A program made the position numbers and the translations under genes. Shown here one piece after another: positions 36,701 to 46,500 of a stretch of 64,000 nucleotides of DNA. Position 1 is the first letter of the stretch. Each line of letters begins with the position of its first letter. The DNA comes from Typhlomys cinereus (Eukaryota > Chordata > Mammalia > Rodentia > Platacanthomyidae): the NCBI GenBank assembly GCA_023101885.1, contig JALPQD010000160.1, forward strand, positions 3,939,188-4,003,187, written 5' to 3'. The notes under the pieces are model-generated. The model was not told the DNA's origin. It did no database searches and saw only the letters and a list, made by a program, of their open reading frames with translations.

Positions 36701-37306
36701 AGGGTCAACAATGCCCGGGAAGAAATGGAAGATGCTTTCCCCCAGTGTACCCACTCGTGTGTGATTGACATACTAGCAGGTGCTTGGGCACACGTCATCA
36801 GAGGCAGACCAAACTCAGTGGATAAGAAGGTGGGAGGGTATTGTAATGGCAAAAGAAAGGGGATGGACTGGGGATTTAGTTGTGAAATATAAGTTCACTG
36901 ATTATTATATATGTAACTAAAGAAAAAATAAATGAATAAAAAAATCAGGAGGCAGAGGCAGGAAGATTATAAAGTTTTGAGACCAACTGGTCTATGTGGT
37001 AAGATTCTGTCTCAATTTTAGTGTTTTTTTTTTCTTGGGGAGGAGCGTTCCTCTTTTTGAGGCAGGGTCTCATGTAAATTAGGTTGGCCTTGAATTCCTG
37101 ATCTGGGAAACATGCATGCACCACCATACCTAACTTGAATCCTTGTCACAAAAAAAATTAAAAAATTAATTTTATCTTAAATATACATATAAAATTCATC
37201 TTAAAATACGTATTTTATTTCAATAGCCTATGACCATCAATCCAAAGAAAGAAAACTAATTTTTGAAGACAAATCCTTGGAGTGGTTTACAGGAAGTGAA
37301 GAATGA
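18535..37306 (+). CDS. SPDYA: SPDYA, Speedy/RINGO cell cycle regulator A (six coding exons, 309 aa)
   Basis: Speedy A binds and activates CDK1 and CDK2 without cyclin-box homology or the usual T-loop phosphorylation. It acts at G1/S, in oocyte maturation and at meiotic telomeres. Joining 18535-18769, 20114-20172, 22575-22660, 27743-27914, 30984-31281 and 37227-37306 gives an unbroken 309-codon frame; human SPDYA is 313. The N-terminal region is basic ([10 protein letters not shown]...[10 protein letters not shown]). The conserved Speedy/RINGO box spans about residues 65-200: [20 protein letters not shown], the Cys-rich [10 protein letters not shown] with Asp97, the acidic [15 protein letters not shown] and the basic SRRCCEE. 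A run of eight serines follows at about 244-251, then a variable tail ending WFTGSEE. All introns are GT-AG with compatible phases. The start is the first ATG after the acceptor at 18516. Symbol assigned from protein similarity plus synteny. Confidence 0.96.
18770..20113 (+). other. SPDYA: SPDYA intron after exon 1
   Basis: About 1.3 kb of AT-rich sequence. I see no repeat or gene in it. Confidence 0.7.
20114..20172 (+). CDS. SPDYA: SPDYA coding exon 2
   Basis: A 59-bp exon encoding [20 protein letters not shown], part of the CDK-binding core and including Asp97. The acceptor is TTGTTGTAG and the donor AAG|GTAAAT. The first codon is completed from exon 1. Confidence 0.95.
20173..22574 (+). 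other. SPDYA: SPDYA intron after exon 2
   Basis: Holds a B1-like fragment (about 20390-20495, minus) and one diverged family B SINE. A small tandem duplication of AAGAATCATTCTATATAT-type sequence lies near 20785-20835. The remainder is AT-rich unique sequence. Confidence 0.7.
21877..22095 (+). mobile_element. Family B SINE, diverged
   Basis: The head is GGAACTGAGGTGACAACTCA and the body is recognisable (AACCTGGAAAACCCCAGA). The CA-rich end is weak. It is an old copy. Confidence 0.65.
22575..22660 (+). CDS. SPDYA: SPDYA coding exon 3
   Basis: An 86-bp exon encoding [20 protein letters not shown] to FFIA and two bases of a Leu codon. The acceptor is TTCCTTATAG and the donor CT|GTAAGT. It lies within the Speedy box. 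Confidence 0.95.
22988..23295 (+). mobile_element. Family A ID-like SINE
   Basis: Full-length copy with target duplication AAATTGCCAGCATA at 22974-22987 and AAATTGCCGGCATA at 23296-23309. It contains CA and CGCG-rich tracts before AATTGAATAAATAA. A third copy of the same target sequence lies at 23372. Confidence 0.93.
23310..23371 (+). mobile_element. Extremely 5'-truncated LINE-1 end
   Basis: About 40 bp of the L1 3' terminus seen also near 35320 (GAGGGG...ACCT...AGTTTGTATGAGTGGAAA) plus poly(A). It is bounded by AAATTGCCGGCATA and AAATTGCCAGCATA, so it appears to be an independent insertion into the same target as the SINE to its left. Confidence 0.7.
24045..24275 (+). mobile_element. B4-like ID-headed SINE
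   Basis: The head is GGTGAGATCGCTCAGTGGG. The body has AGAACTGACATCCAAAGG and GTCCTTTGATCTCCATGG. The body differs from families A and B and matches the copy at about 62055-62262. Confidence 0.65.
24541..24834 (+). mobile_element. Family A ID-like SINE
   Basis: Full-length copy with a perfect 16-bp target duplication AAGAATTTTATAATAG at 24525-24540 and 24835-24850. Confidence 0.95.
24938..25187 (-). mobile_element. Family B SINE
   Basis: Minus-strand copy. The plus strand ends GAGTCATCTCTCCAGATCC. The flanks TTATTTTCTCCATTT / TTATTCTCCCCATTT are likely target duplications. Confidence 0.85.
27170..27385 (+). mobile_element. B1-like plus ID-like pair
   Basis: A B1-like monomer (TATTATTCCAGTTACTCA ... 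AACTTAGTGACACC) is followed directly by an ID monomer (GGCTTGGATATGACTCAGTGG with CTGGGTTCAACCC) and a poly(A). The arrangement resembles B1-ID composite SINEs of rodents. Confidence 0.6.
27743..27914 (+). CDS. SPDYA: SPDYA coding exon 4
   Basis: A 172-bp exon encoding residues 128-184: [40 protein letters not shown] and IVSRRCCEE. The acceptor is TTCTTTGTTAG and the donor GAG|GTAAGA. It is the most conserved part of the Speedy box. Confidence 0.96.
28165..28212. repeat. (CT)n and C-run low-complexity tract
   Basis: Twelve or so CT units followed by an eight-to-nine C run and more CT. It is pyrimidine-pure over most of its length. Confidence 0.9.
30619..30872 (+). mobile_element. Family B SINE
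   Basis: The head GGAGTTAGAGAAATGGCTC and the full body are recognisable, but it is diverged. It lies about 110 bp upstream of SPDYA coding exon 5. Confidence 0.75.
30984..31281 (+). CDS. SPDYA: SPDYA coding exon 5
   Basis: A 298-bp exon encoding residues 185-283: [40 protein letters not shown], an eight-serine run and [14 protein letters not shown]. The acceptor is TTTTTCTACAG and the donor CAAG|GTATGA. Read-through into the intron stops after three codons (see findings). Confidence 0.95.
31944..32195 (+). mobile_element. Family A ID-like SINE
   Basis: The head is GGGCTGAAGAGGTGGCTTAG and the tail AATTGAATAAATAATAAATA. It is slightly diverged and lacks the GTGGTTCTACAC stretch before the CA tract. 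A clear target duplication is not seen. Confidence 0.85.
32525..32870 (+). mobile_element. Two B1-like SINEs around a GGAA tract
   Basis: The first has GGTGTGGTGGCGCACACCTG and CAGCCTTG...ACATGAG. The second has ATAATCCCAGTACTTGAGAG and GGTCACATAAGG. Between them is about 100 bp of purine-rich AGGAAG repeat that probably grew from the first copy's tail. Confidence 0.65.
33256..33500 (+). mobile_element. Family B SINE
   Basis: The head is GGATGGAGGAGATGACTCAG. The full body ends in ACACAGACAAAAAAAA. Confidence 0.8.
33708..33912 (+). mobile_element. Family B SINE, shortened head
   Basis: GGGCTGGAGAGAACGCTCTG is followed by a shortened head and a normal body. Its 3' end adjoins the 3' end of an opposite-strand copy. 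Confidence 0.75.
33925..34200 (-). mobile_element. Family B SINE
   Basis: Full minus-strand copy. The plus strand ends CCATCTCTCCAGCCC. It forms a tail-to-tail inverted pair with the copy to its left. Confidence 0.85.
34290..34500 (-). mobile_element. Family B SINE, head missing
   Basis: The tail and body are present on the plus strand (TTTATTGTTTATTTATTTTG, GGAATCATCCTGGATGGC), but the sequence breaks off at TTTTTACATGAC before the tRNA-like head. Confidence 0.8.
34560..34672 (+). mobile_element. B1-like SINE
   Basis: A 7SL-like monomer: GTGGTGGCTCACATCTGTAA, GAGACCAGCCTGGGCTACAG and GTCTCAAAAAA. Confidence 0.75.
34680..35356 (+). mobile_element. LINE-1 3' UTR fragment
   Basis: 5'-truncated element with features I associate with rodent L1 3' UTRs: GATTGTAAGAGCC, a block naming-like CCAAAGTCTAGCATGG region, a purine-rich GGAAGG tract and the terminal GAGTTTGTATGAGTGGGAAA. 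No ORF2 sequence is left. Confidence 0.6.
35601..35910 (+). mobile_element. B1-like and ID-like SINE cluster
   Basis: Two B1-like monomers (CAGGTGTGATAGCATATGTC and CAGGCCTGTAATGCCACCAG) are followed by an ID-like monomer (AAGGATGGAGCTCAGGGAT). All are diverged. Confidence 0.55.
36222..36386 (-). mobile_element. Family B SINE, tail missing
   Basis: Only the body middle and head are present. The plus strand reads GGGATTTCCCGGGCTCCAC to CCATCTCCAGCCC. Confidence 0.8.
36425..36935 (+). mobile_element. LINE-1 3' UTR fragment
   Basis: Shares the blocks AAGTGACTACAGATTG, ACATCTAAG and GGGAACTGTCCTATCA-type sequence with the element at 40.0-41.3 kb. It ends AAGAAAAAATAAATGAATAAAA. It is 5'-truncated and non-coding. 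Confidence 0.6.
37214..37219 (-). terminator. TRMT61B: Candidate TRMT61B poly(A) signal
   Basis: The minus strand reads AATAAA about 308 bases after the TRMT61B stop. It lies just beyond, in the TRMT61B direction, the SPDYA last coding exon and overlaps the SPDYA splice-acceptor tract (TTTATTTCAATAG). Use is inferred. Confidence 0.45.
37227..37306 (+). CDS. SPDYA: SPDYA last coding exon and stop
   Basis: The acceptor is TTTCAATAG. The exon completes an Ala codon and encodes [25 protein letters not shown] and TGA. The WFTGSEE ending matches the long (A2-type) Speedy A isoform. The antisense strand of this exon would be TRMT61B 3' UTR if TRMT61B uses its AATAAA at 37219-37214. Confidence 0.92.
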
Positions 37307-37526
37307 CATGGCTCAGATAAAGCAACTTGAAACATAAAATGTCACATTAAATGCAAGACAATATCAAAATGGGGCATTTAAGTGGCTTCACAATGTTACA
37401 CATCTTTAGCATGTGTTGGTTTTCAAACATATGCAAAGGTTATACAATTTATGACAGTGATTTATAGTGTAAAAGTCCTAACTTGATACTTTTCTGTCTT
37501 CAAATCAACTGCTGTCCTCAGGGTCC

Positions 37527-37570
37527 TCAGTTAAGTTGTGGTTTGAACTTCCTTAACTTGATAATAAAAG
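37527..37570 (-). CDS. TRMT61B: TRMT61B coding exon 7 and stop
   Basis: 44 bp completing Ala and encoding [13 protein letters not shown] and TGA. The acceptor is TTTAAATTAG. The ending matches the known KPQLN C-terminus. Confidence 0.92.
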
Positions 37571-40504
37571 CTAATTTAAAAAAGAAAAAAAAATTAGGGT
37601 CATTACATTGCATTAATTAGAAGAAAAAAATACAACTTTATACAGTCTGAAAACATTACTCACCTGTATGGCCACTTTGCTGGTGTACAGGTCTAGCAAT
37701 ATAGGGAAGTGATCTATATGGAAAATCTGAATGTGATTCTTCTGTAACAACAAATACAAACTGTATACCATATGCAAGATTTTATATTTGTTCACAAACT
37801 TAGATTAGATATTGTCCCTTAACTGTGCTGCTTCTCAGATCTTTGTTAACATTTTTGAGAGCTACTTTACTAGTTATTGTAGAGAAACAAGTGACCTTAT
37901 GTATGGCTTTATAGCCAAATGGAGAAGACTATATCAAATCAATGATATCTGAAAAAAACTTTCTCATGGCCTAAATAATGTGTATGTTTGATAAGGATCT
38001 AAACTAGTTCTATGAAAAATTCCAGCAACATTTTAGGAATTGTCTTTTGCAAACAACAGAAAAAGAAAGCCTTATTCTCAATTTCTGTATGAAAGAAAAG
38101 CCCTGAAGAATAAGTTCATTATTATTATTGAGTGCATTGCTGTGTAAGTGTACTGGTCAGTACACTCAGTAACCCTTTCTCTATTATCTGACAAGCACAC
38201 ACATAAAATAAAATTAAAGCTCACCATGGTCATCCTCTTGAAACACTTCATCACCTTCAGCTATTTTCTTTTGAGAATGAAAATGTGTATCTGTGTTGCC
38301 TTCTGGTTTGACTTTTTGAGGTAAAATTCCATTTTTTGGTTTTGTCAGACCAACCAACCAATCTCTCACAATGACCTCACTTATCTTTTCACATGAGAGA
38401 GCAAGTCCATAGCCACGAATTCTGTCTAAAAGTTCAATAACCTGTGTAATGCTTTCAGAAAAGTGAAAAATGTATTTTACATTTCTACAAATTAACCATA
38501 TATTTATTTTAAGTTTAGCACATCTCAAAAAGAAAAAAAAAAGCTCCTACTTCTATTTAGATGTCACAGGTAAATCAAGAGGAAGAGATTAAAAGGGCAA
38601 GTAAGGCTTGGAATGTAGCTCGGTGGCAGAGTGCTTGCCCCTGGTTTGCGTAAGCACTCTAGGTTCAATCCCCAGCCCTGCCAAAAAACGGGGGGTGGGG
38701 GGGTGGGGGGTTAGGACACATGACTAATTCACACACTACTAAGTTAAAAAAAAGTTAACTCTATTCAATGTACCATTATACTTTCAAGGTATTTCTTCCA
38801 AATTGTGAAAAAAAATTCATCTTATATACTATGATTTAAACAGTAATATAACTGAATTTGGGAGTGCCGTTTTATAAAAGTTTTTTGAAATGGCACATAC
38901 ATCCTACCCAGTTACAAATGAACAGTTTAACCAGATATTTAGGCAAAACCAAAATGCTTTTATTGAGCGGTTGCAGCAAGGAGGCCTGCCCAGAGTGAAA
39001 GCCCAGCTCAGGCTACAATGAATACTACAGCACACTGGACTAGAGTGACTCCATCTCAAAACAGGTAGGGAAGGGCCAGGGGAGGATTCAAAATCACAAA
39101 GAAAAACGGGCGAGGGACTTAGCTCAACAGCAGAACACACGATGGTGTATGTAAGGCTCTGCATTTGATCTCAGCACCACAAAAACAAACAGTACTTTGC
39201 TAGGTATCTACTACCAGTACTTACTTTGCTAGGTACACAGCACATATACCACCCTGTTTAAGACTTGGGTATAAGACAGGCAAAGCTATTTGAGGATTTA
39301 ACATATCCAAAACTACCTGTGGGGGAGAAAGGAAACTAGATCAGTCTGATGAGTTTTCTTCTTCTTGTGGTGAAATGACACGTTATGGAAAGCAATGATC
39401 AAGTTAAGGTTTTTTTTTTTTTTTTAAAGTTTAAAAAATTTATTTTTATTCTTTTAAAGTCTCACGAATATAACAAATTTAAGTCATTTTCATCCCTCAC
39501 TGCCTGATCCCATCCCTCTCCTTATCCCATTGCAAACCTTCCCAGCCAGTCTCCCTCCTATTTTCATATCTGTTTTGCATGTGTGCCCACTGAGTTGCGT
39601 GTGGGTTGTCTGTATTGGCACGTATCTAGTATTGATTGGAGCATGGGGGATGTGTCAGTGGCTGTACTGAGAAGGTTTTTTGTTTTTTTTTTAAATAGTA
39701 CCATTAAATTGTCATTTCACTGCTCCTGAAAGGAATATGTTTATTATTGTACAACTTGTCATAATAGCAGACTATACATAAAAATCACAATGTAATATTT
39801 TGAATTTGGCAATAGTACTTTAGGAATCTTTCCTTGATAATGTGTATGTACATGAATATTGACAAAAGACTTGTGTTGCCAAATGCAAGGCATGCCATTA
39901 CAACATAAAAAAAAATATTCAAAGTCTTACAAATTTCCATTGCTAAAATTTTTAAGCAACTGCTTTAGTTCAGCTTTGGAAATAAAAAATCACAACAGTA
40001 ATGGGTATATGATACTTTATGATAACTTGGTGAGGGAGATCCCAAAGGCCCTTCAAACAATATAGACTTTTGTCATTGCTCTTAGTTGCCCTCCAGAAAC
40101 TGACAGTAAGACTGTTACTGAAGATGCAACACATGTAGATCACAGAACATGGATAAAAATGACCAGCTGGAACTGGTCTAGAAGGTTCCTCCTTGTTGGA
40201 AAGCTTACAAAGCACCAGAGAGTATATGGAGGCTACCAGGGAAGACAAGCAATCAAGAGTTTCATCAGTCTGTGAAATCTGCAAGGTACAGTAACACTCA
40301 ACATGACAAGAAGTGACTGTGCATGTAATAGTAGCGTGAGTATCAAGGAAGCAACCAATGTCTTTCTGACCAGATTTAAGACTATTTGTCAGAAAGGACC
40401 ACATTACTGTAAATGAGAATAAGAACATATGAATGGGAAGCACACAAGTCCCAGGGGAAGAGCAGGCTATGAAAGTTTAGTTATGAAGACAGTACAACTA
40501 TTTA

Positions 40505-40569
<65 letters not shown>

Positions 40570-43500
40570 GGCACTGCATGTCTCTGTGGAGGACCAAGGA
40601 TGACTTCTGGAATCATCGTGAATTGCTTCTACCTTCTTGTTTTCCTCTGGGATTTCCCAGGCTCCGCACATCAAGGCCAGAAGTAGCATTTTTACATCCA
40701 CACTCAGGATCTTCTGTTTGTGAGGCTGAGTCTTAACCCCTGAGCTATCTCTCCAGCCCCAAACTGCCTTTTTAAACAGTTATTATATCCATGGATTCGA
40801 GAAGCACCAGCACTCAACCTCCAAGTCTTCTTCTGTAGCAAAAATGTTTACTTAGAAAAATATGTCCAAGTTGCAGAAAATAAGTGACTGTGGATTGTTT
40901 AGATGTGTCCAGAACATCTAAGTCACATCCACCCCAACTCCAAGGCTCAGGGGAAGAGGAAGAGGGGGTAGTATGATTGTAAGAAGTGGGATACTGTCTC
41001 TTGGACAGGACAAGAACTACATGGGAACTGTCCTATTAACATCTCACAGAAGAGGTCAAGAAGCTCCACACCTCCCTGAGAGACTCATGAGAATAGGGAA
41101 GAAAACCAAGATGCTGTTCTCAATGATATACCCACTGATTTATGACATTTGTTGGAGTATGGATGTCAGGCACATGATATCAAAGACAAACTAGATGAAG
41201 CACAGAGGGCCACACAAGTATAAGCTCTTGGAAAATAAGAGGGAGTGTGACAGGAGAAAGAGTTGTCAGGAGAAAAGGAAGGGGGATGGGAGTGGGAACT
41301 AAAGCGAGAGAAAAAAGAAAAAGAAAATTACTTTAAAAACTTCACCGTGGACTAGAGAGATGGCTCAGGGGTTAAGACTCTGTCTCGCAAGCAGAAGGTC
41401 CTGAGTACAGATCGCAAATCCCATGTAAAAAATGCCAGATAGAAAAGGCGGAGGCCTGTACTTCCTGCCCTGGCGGGTGGAGCCTGGGAAATCCCAAAGC
41501 TAAGCAAAAAGGAGGTAGAAGCCATCCAGGATGATTCCCAAAGTCACCCTGGGGACACACAGTTTTCTCTCCTCTCTCTTTCTCTCTCTCTCGTGTGCAC
41601 ACACATACATATTTAGCGCATGGTAAATAAATAAAGTTTAACAAAAAATTCACAGTAAAATCTGGGCATGACGGTGCACGCTCAGAATCTCAGCACTCAG
41701 GAGACTGATAGGGAAGCAGCGGCAGCTCCAGACTAGCCTGGCTACATGGCAAGACCTCGCTCCCACACAGCAAAGCAGAATAAAAAAAAGAAAAAGAAAA
41801 AGAAATTCATGGGACTAGATACAGCTCAGAAGTGGTGAGTGGCCAGGCCTGACACCCTGAGTTCCATCCCCTGGACCTCAAGTGGCCAAAGCAGAGAAGC
41901 ATCAGCATCAAGTTGTCTTCTGCACACATGGACCCTTCACCCAACAAGAAATGTTTAAAGAAAAAGGAAATTCACATTTCAAACATGGTTAAATTTGCAT
42001 TTCCAAAGGCTAAGCTCTGGATATTCATTTTAGAGGGTCTAAAAATTTTTTTAAAAAATCATGTCATTTTATTTAAGTAGCATATAGGGATATAGTCACA
42101 AAAGATGCCAAATAAATCCAGTAAAGGAGTGACTAAAATCTTAAAATAATTAAAAACTCTGACTATAACAAAATACAATAAATATATAGGACAGAGAAGA
42201 TAAGACACATGGAGAATTACAGTTATGTAGCAGAACAGGAATGCAACTGGACTAGGGAGACGGCTCAGTCAGTAAAGCATTGGCTGTGCAAGCAAAAGGA
42301 CTTGAGTTTGTATTACCAGTACCCACATAAAAAAGTGGGGTACAGCAGCACACACCTGTAACCCCAGCCTCGAGGAAGCAAAAATAGGAGTATCTCTTGG
42401 GTTTGCTGGCCACTTAGTCTTGTCAAACTGAGTTGAGTTCCAGGTTCAATAAAACACACTGTCTTGGGCTGGAGAGATGGCTCAGGTGTTAAGCCTCTGC
42501 CTTGAAAGCACAAGGTCCTGAGTTCAGATCTCATATCCCATGTAAAAACGCCAGCCGGAAATGGCAGTGGCCTGCACTTCCAGCCCTTGAAGACGAAGTC
42601 TGGGAAACTCTGGAGCAAAGCAAAGAGGAGATAGAACAACCCAGGTCTCCACAGGCACACACAGTGCCTTCTGCCTATACTCAGACAAATATACACACAC
42701 ACAGACACATTAAAAAAAACAAAAAACACACACACACACAAACATTGTCTCAAAAAAAGAAAAGTGGGGGATGGAGAGGTGGCTCAGGGGTTAAGTCTCT
42801 GCCTTGCAGGCGGAAGGTCCTGAGTTCGGATCCTAGACCCCACGTATAGACGCCAGGCGGAAGTGGGGGCGGCCTGCTTTTCTGGTCTTGGTAGGGTGGA
42901 GCCTGTGAATCCCAGGGCAGAGTAAACAAGGAGGAGGTGGAGGCGTCCATGGTGGTTCCTGAATTTGTCTGTGGTTCTACACACACACACATACGTACAC
43001 ACACACGCACACATGCATATATGCACAATTGAATAAATAATAATAAAAAAGGTGGAAAATAGTAAGTTTGTTATCAGATGTTAGCCTCTGATCTTACACA
43101 TACATGCATGAACCCCCTATGCATATGCATGTATACAAATACATACACACACCCCCAGACTTGCCCACATAGTCCAGATGACAGCCCAGAAAAACAACGG
43201 GCCATTTTACACAAAAGCTGGCAAATAAGAGACCTTAAGAAAATGCTGAAGTTTACCCTGTAGAAACTTATGGAGGATTTGTGCATCAAGCTTAGAAACA
43301 GCAAACAGAAATGCTCTGGGGAACTGGGTCACTTGGATCTGAAGAACTCATTCTTAGCAAGCAGTGAGAGAGAAAGGGAGGCAGGAAGAGATGAGGTCTG
43401 GGGGCTGGAGACACGGTCAGGGGTTAAACCTGTGCCGAGTGCAGTGCAGATCCCAAAACACTGGGTGGACCAGGAGTACTGTAGGATAGAGAAATAACCA

Positions 43501-46500
43501 CAGGCCCCATCAACACATGAGATCTTTAAATTGCAATAAAAATCACCATGGCAACAGGTGACCACCACTGTAATAGTGCCATGAGTATCAAGGGGACAAC
43601 TAATAGCTATTGATTAGACTCAAGACCTGTTTGTCAGAATGAACCACATTCCTATTACTGTTAATTAGAACAAGAACCTAAAAAAGGGAAGGAAATAGAT
43701 CAATAGCGAAAAACAGCTAATGACTCTACAGGTAGGAGGAGAGTACACCAAACTGCTCTATAAATAGTTACTATTATACTTACAGATTTGAAGAGCACTC
43801 AGCCTAGAAATCTTCTTCTACAAGAGAGGTGGAGATCTCAACACCCTGACAGGATGCAGTCTAGAGTAGTGGAGGAGCAGTGAGGTGGACAGCAGCGGCC
43901 ATAATGCAGAGTGCCAGTGACTCAGCGGGGCTCACCCAGAATCAGAGCGACCCAATCCTAAGGCTTTGGGAACCTCACAGAAGAGGGGGCGATGAGAATG
44001 GAAGAACCTAAAGATGGCAAGATTCACCTTTGGGCAAGACATTCCACTCAAGGCAGAATTGATGCATCTAGGAACTCACTGCAGTGAGACTTGTGCTTGC
44101 CAGACCTGCATAATGACTGACACACCAACATGCCCCATAGAATATGGAGGAACTCAAGAGAGAATATATAGTAGAAACCTTGGGGACTGAAGCTGAACGA
44201 GTGAAGGGAAACGCCCTATCAGTGGGGTGGCCTGAGGAAAGGCAACTTGGTATGCCACAGAGGCCTGAACCCCCACAGAAGTAGACGGGCCAGGGGCAAT
44301 CCCAGGATCCATAGAGGCAGAAAGGCAAGAGGGCAGGATTGATGGAGGGATGGAGGGAGAGACGATGGAGGGAAGCAGGGACAAGTACTCAAAATGCTTG
44401 CAGAAGAAGAAGAAGAAAAAAAAGAGTAGACAGGCCAGAGGGAGCCCTGGGATCCATGAAAGCAGGTGGGCAGGAGGGCAGGAGGGAGTGGAGTGGATTG
44501 AAGAAAGGAGAGGAAGGGGGATGGATGGAAGAGGGATGGAGGGAAGCTGAATGAGTATTCAATATGCTTGTAAAACTAGAGAACTCATTTAAATTTAAAA
44601 AAATTACATTGTTAAAACCATGAATAATATATTGTTATTTAAGGAAAAAATAAACACTGAGTAGAAATAGCATCGATGTATACTTCTGGCTCTGGAAGAC
44701 AGAGCCTAGGAAACCTCAGAGCAAAGTAAAAAAGAGGTGGAGCAATACAGGATGATCCCCAAAGTCACTCCTGGGCCTCCATGGTCATACACACAGTGCC
44801 CTCTGATTCACAAGATGTGCTCGCGCGCACACGCGCACATACACACACACACACTCACCACGCACATGTGCAAAAAATTAAAAAAAGAGGGTTGGGGGCT
44901 CAGGGGTTAAGCCTCTGCCTCACAAGCACAAGGTCCTAAGTTTGGGTCTTGGATCCCACATAAACTTGTATTTATTTTGTTGTGCGTGCATGTGTGTGTG
45001 TGTGTGTATCAGAGGGCACTGTGTGTCCCTGTGGAGGACCAAGGGTGACTTTGGGAATCATCCTGGATCGCTTCTACCTTCTTTTTGCTTAGCTCTGGGA
45101 TTTCCCAGGGTCCACTCACCAGGACAGGAAGTGTAGGCTGCCGTTTCTATTTGGTGTTTTTTACGTGGGACCAAAGATCCAAACTCTGGACCTTCTGCTT
45201 GCACAACAGTCTTAACTCCTGAGCCATCTCTCCAGGCCCCTGGATCCCACATAAAAACATCAGAAGGAAATTTTGGTGGCCTGGATTTCTGGCCTTGGAA
45301 GGCGGAGCCTGGGAAACTCCAGAGCAAAGAGGAGGTAGTGCAATCCAGGGTGATTCCCAGTCACCTTAGACCTCCACGAGCAAACACAGTGCACTCTGAT
45401 ACATCAGACACACAAGAGGCACACTTGCACAGACACACGTGCAAAAATTAAACAGAGAGATGAATCTAAGATGGGAGGGATGTGGCAGGAGCTAGGATGA
45501 TTCCTATATTTTAACCTCAGAATGGAAGAAGCTATTGAAAAGCGATAAAGCTTGATATTATTTTATTACTTTGAAGCTGGTCTCAGGATGAGCTATGTAT
45601 GTTATCTACATATGAGGTATGTGTAGAACTCAATATAAGCCCTTACCTATGTCAGCCTTGAAAGTTACATGGTCCCAGACTTGGTTGCTAGACAGAGAAG
45701 TGATAAATTGCACCAGCTACCCCACACCCAACAGGAGTGAGTGTACCCGGGGCTCCCAGGGGCTGAGGCCTCCCTCATCCACCTAGCCAAGGCATTCTGG
45801 CCAGAGACTGCAGGACTGACCTCACACACGTGGAAACCTCCAGAGGAAAGTCTAGTTCTACCGATTTAGAGGTTCTGGGCTACTCCCCAAATCTGCTTGG
45901 CTTTCTCTACCTTTCTCAAATTATTGGAAGGTGGTGTAAATTCAGGGACGAAATCATCGGGGGCTTTCCACTCTTTCATTCCAAGACCCCAGTACACGAT
46001 GCCAGCTTACATTTTACTAGTTTCTTGAAGAGAGGCCCTTAAGTGCTTGCCCTGCTCAGAATACTAGGGTTGCTGAATATGACTGTATGTGCTCAGAGTC
46101 TGTGCTCTCATGAAGTTTCTTGCACAGGGAAAAACTATTTTCTCATCTGTTTATTACATGCCAGGTAGTGATAAAGGGTGTGAAACAAATCTGCATCAAG
46201 GATAGGGAGAAAAACAGGTCAGTCTGTGAAAGGCCTCAGCTCAGCGTCACCCTCTCAGAAGCTGTTTGTGATGCCTGAATGACATGATTCTAACATAGTT
46301 TTGAAACATTATGTACAGGAACATATAAAGATAACCATTATAACCCATTTTAAGAGTACAACTCAGTGTCATCAAGTAAACTCTGACTTATTTTTAAACT
46401 CTATATACTAAAGCCCTTGAGGATGAAAGGAAGATGATAGTAATTGCAGGAAACCAAGGTAACTGCTAATCATCCTGACTGCTCCATTCTCAACAAACAG

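Larger units (their letters stand above)
31282..37226 (+). other. SPDYA: SPDYA last intron
   Basis: Nearly 6 kb and largely mobile DNA. It holds one family A SINE, several family B SINEs, B1-like SINEs, a GGAA/GA-rich tract (about 32640-32740), L1 3'-end sequence at 34.68-35.36 kb and 36.43-36.93 kb, and a candidate poly(A) signal AATAAA at 31583-31588. Confidence 0.75.
37307..37590 (+). other. SPDYA: SPDYA 3' UTR (probable) across the TRMT61B last exon
   Basis: Non-coding sequence follows the SPDYA stop. The first AATAAA in the sense direction is at 37563-37568, inside the antisense of the TRMT61B terminal exon. Poly(A) use is inferred. Confidence 0.5.

Noticed and set aside
38600..38690. 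A possible tRNA gene
   Set aside because: It has tRNA-like A and B boxes but is an ID SINE monomer ending in an A-rich stretch. The cloverleaf is incomplete. The same applies to all SINE heads here.
39970..40443. A 157-codon minus-strand open frame
   Set aside because: It is antisense to an L1 3' UTR fragment, and its sequence shows no family I recognise.
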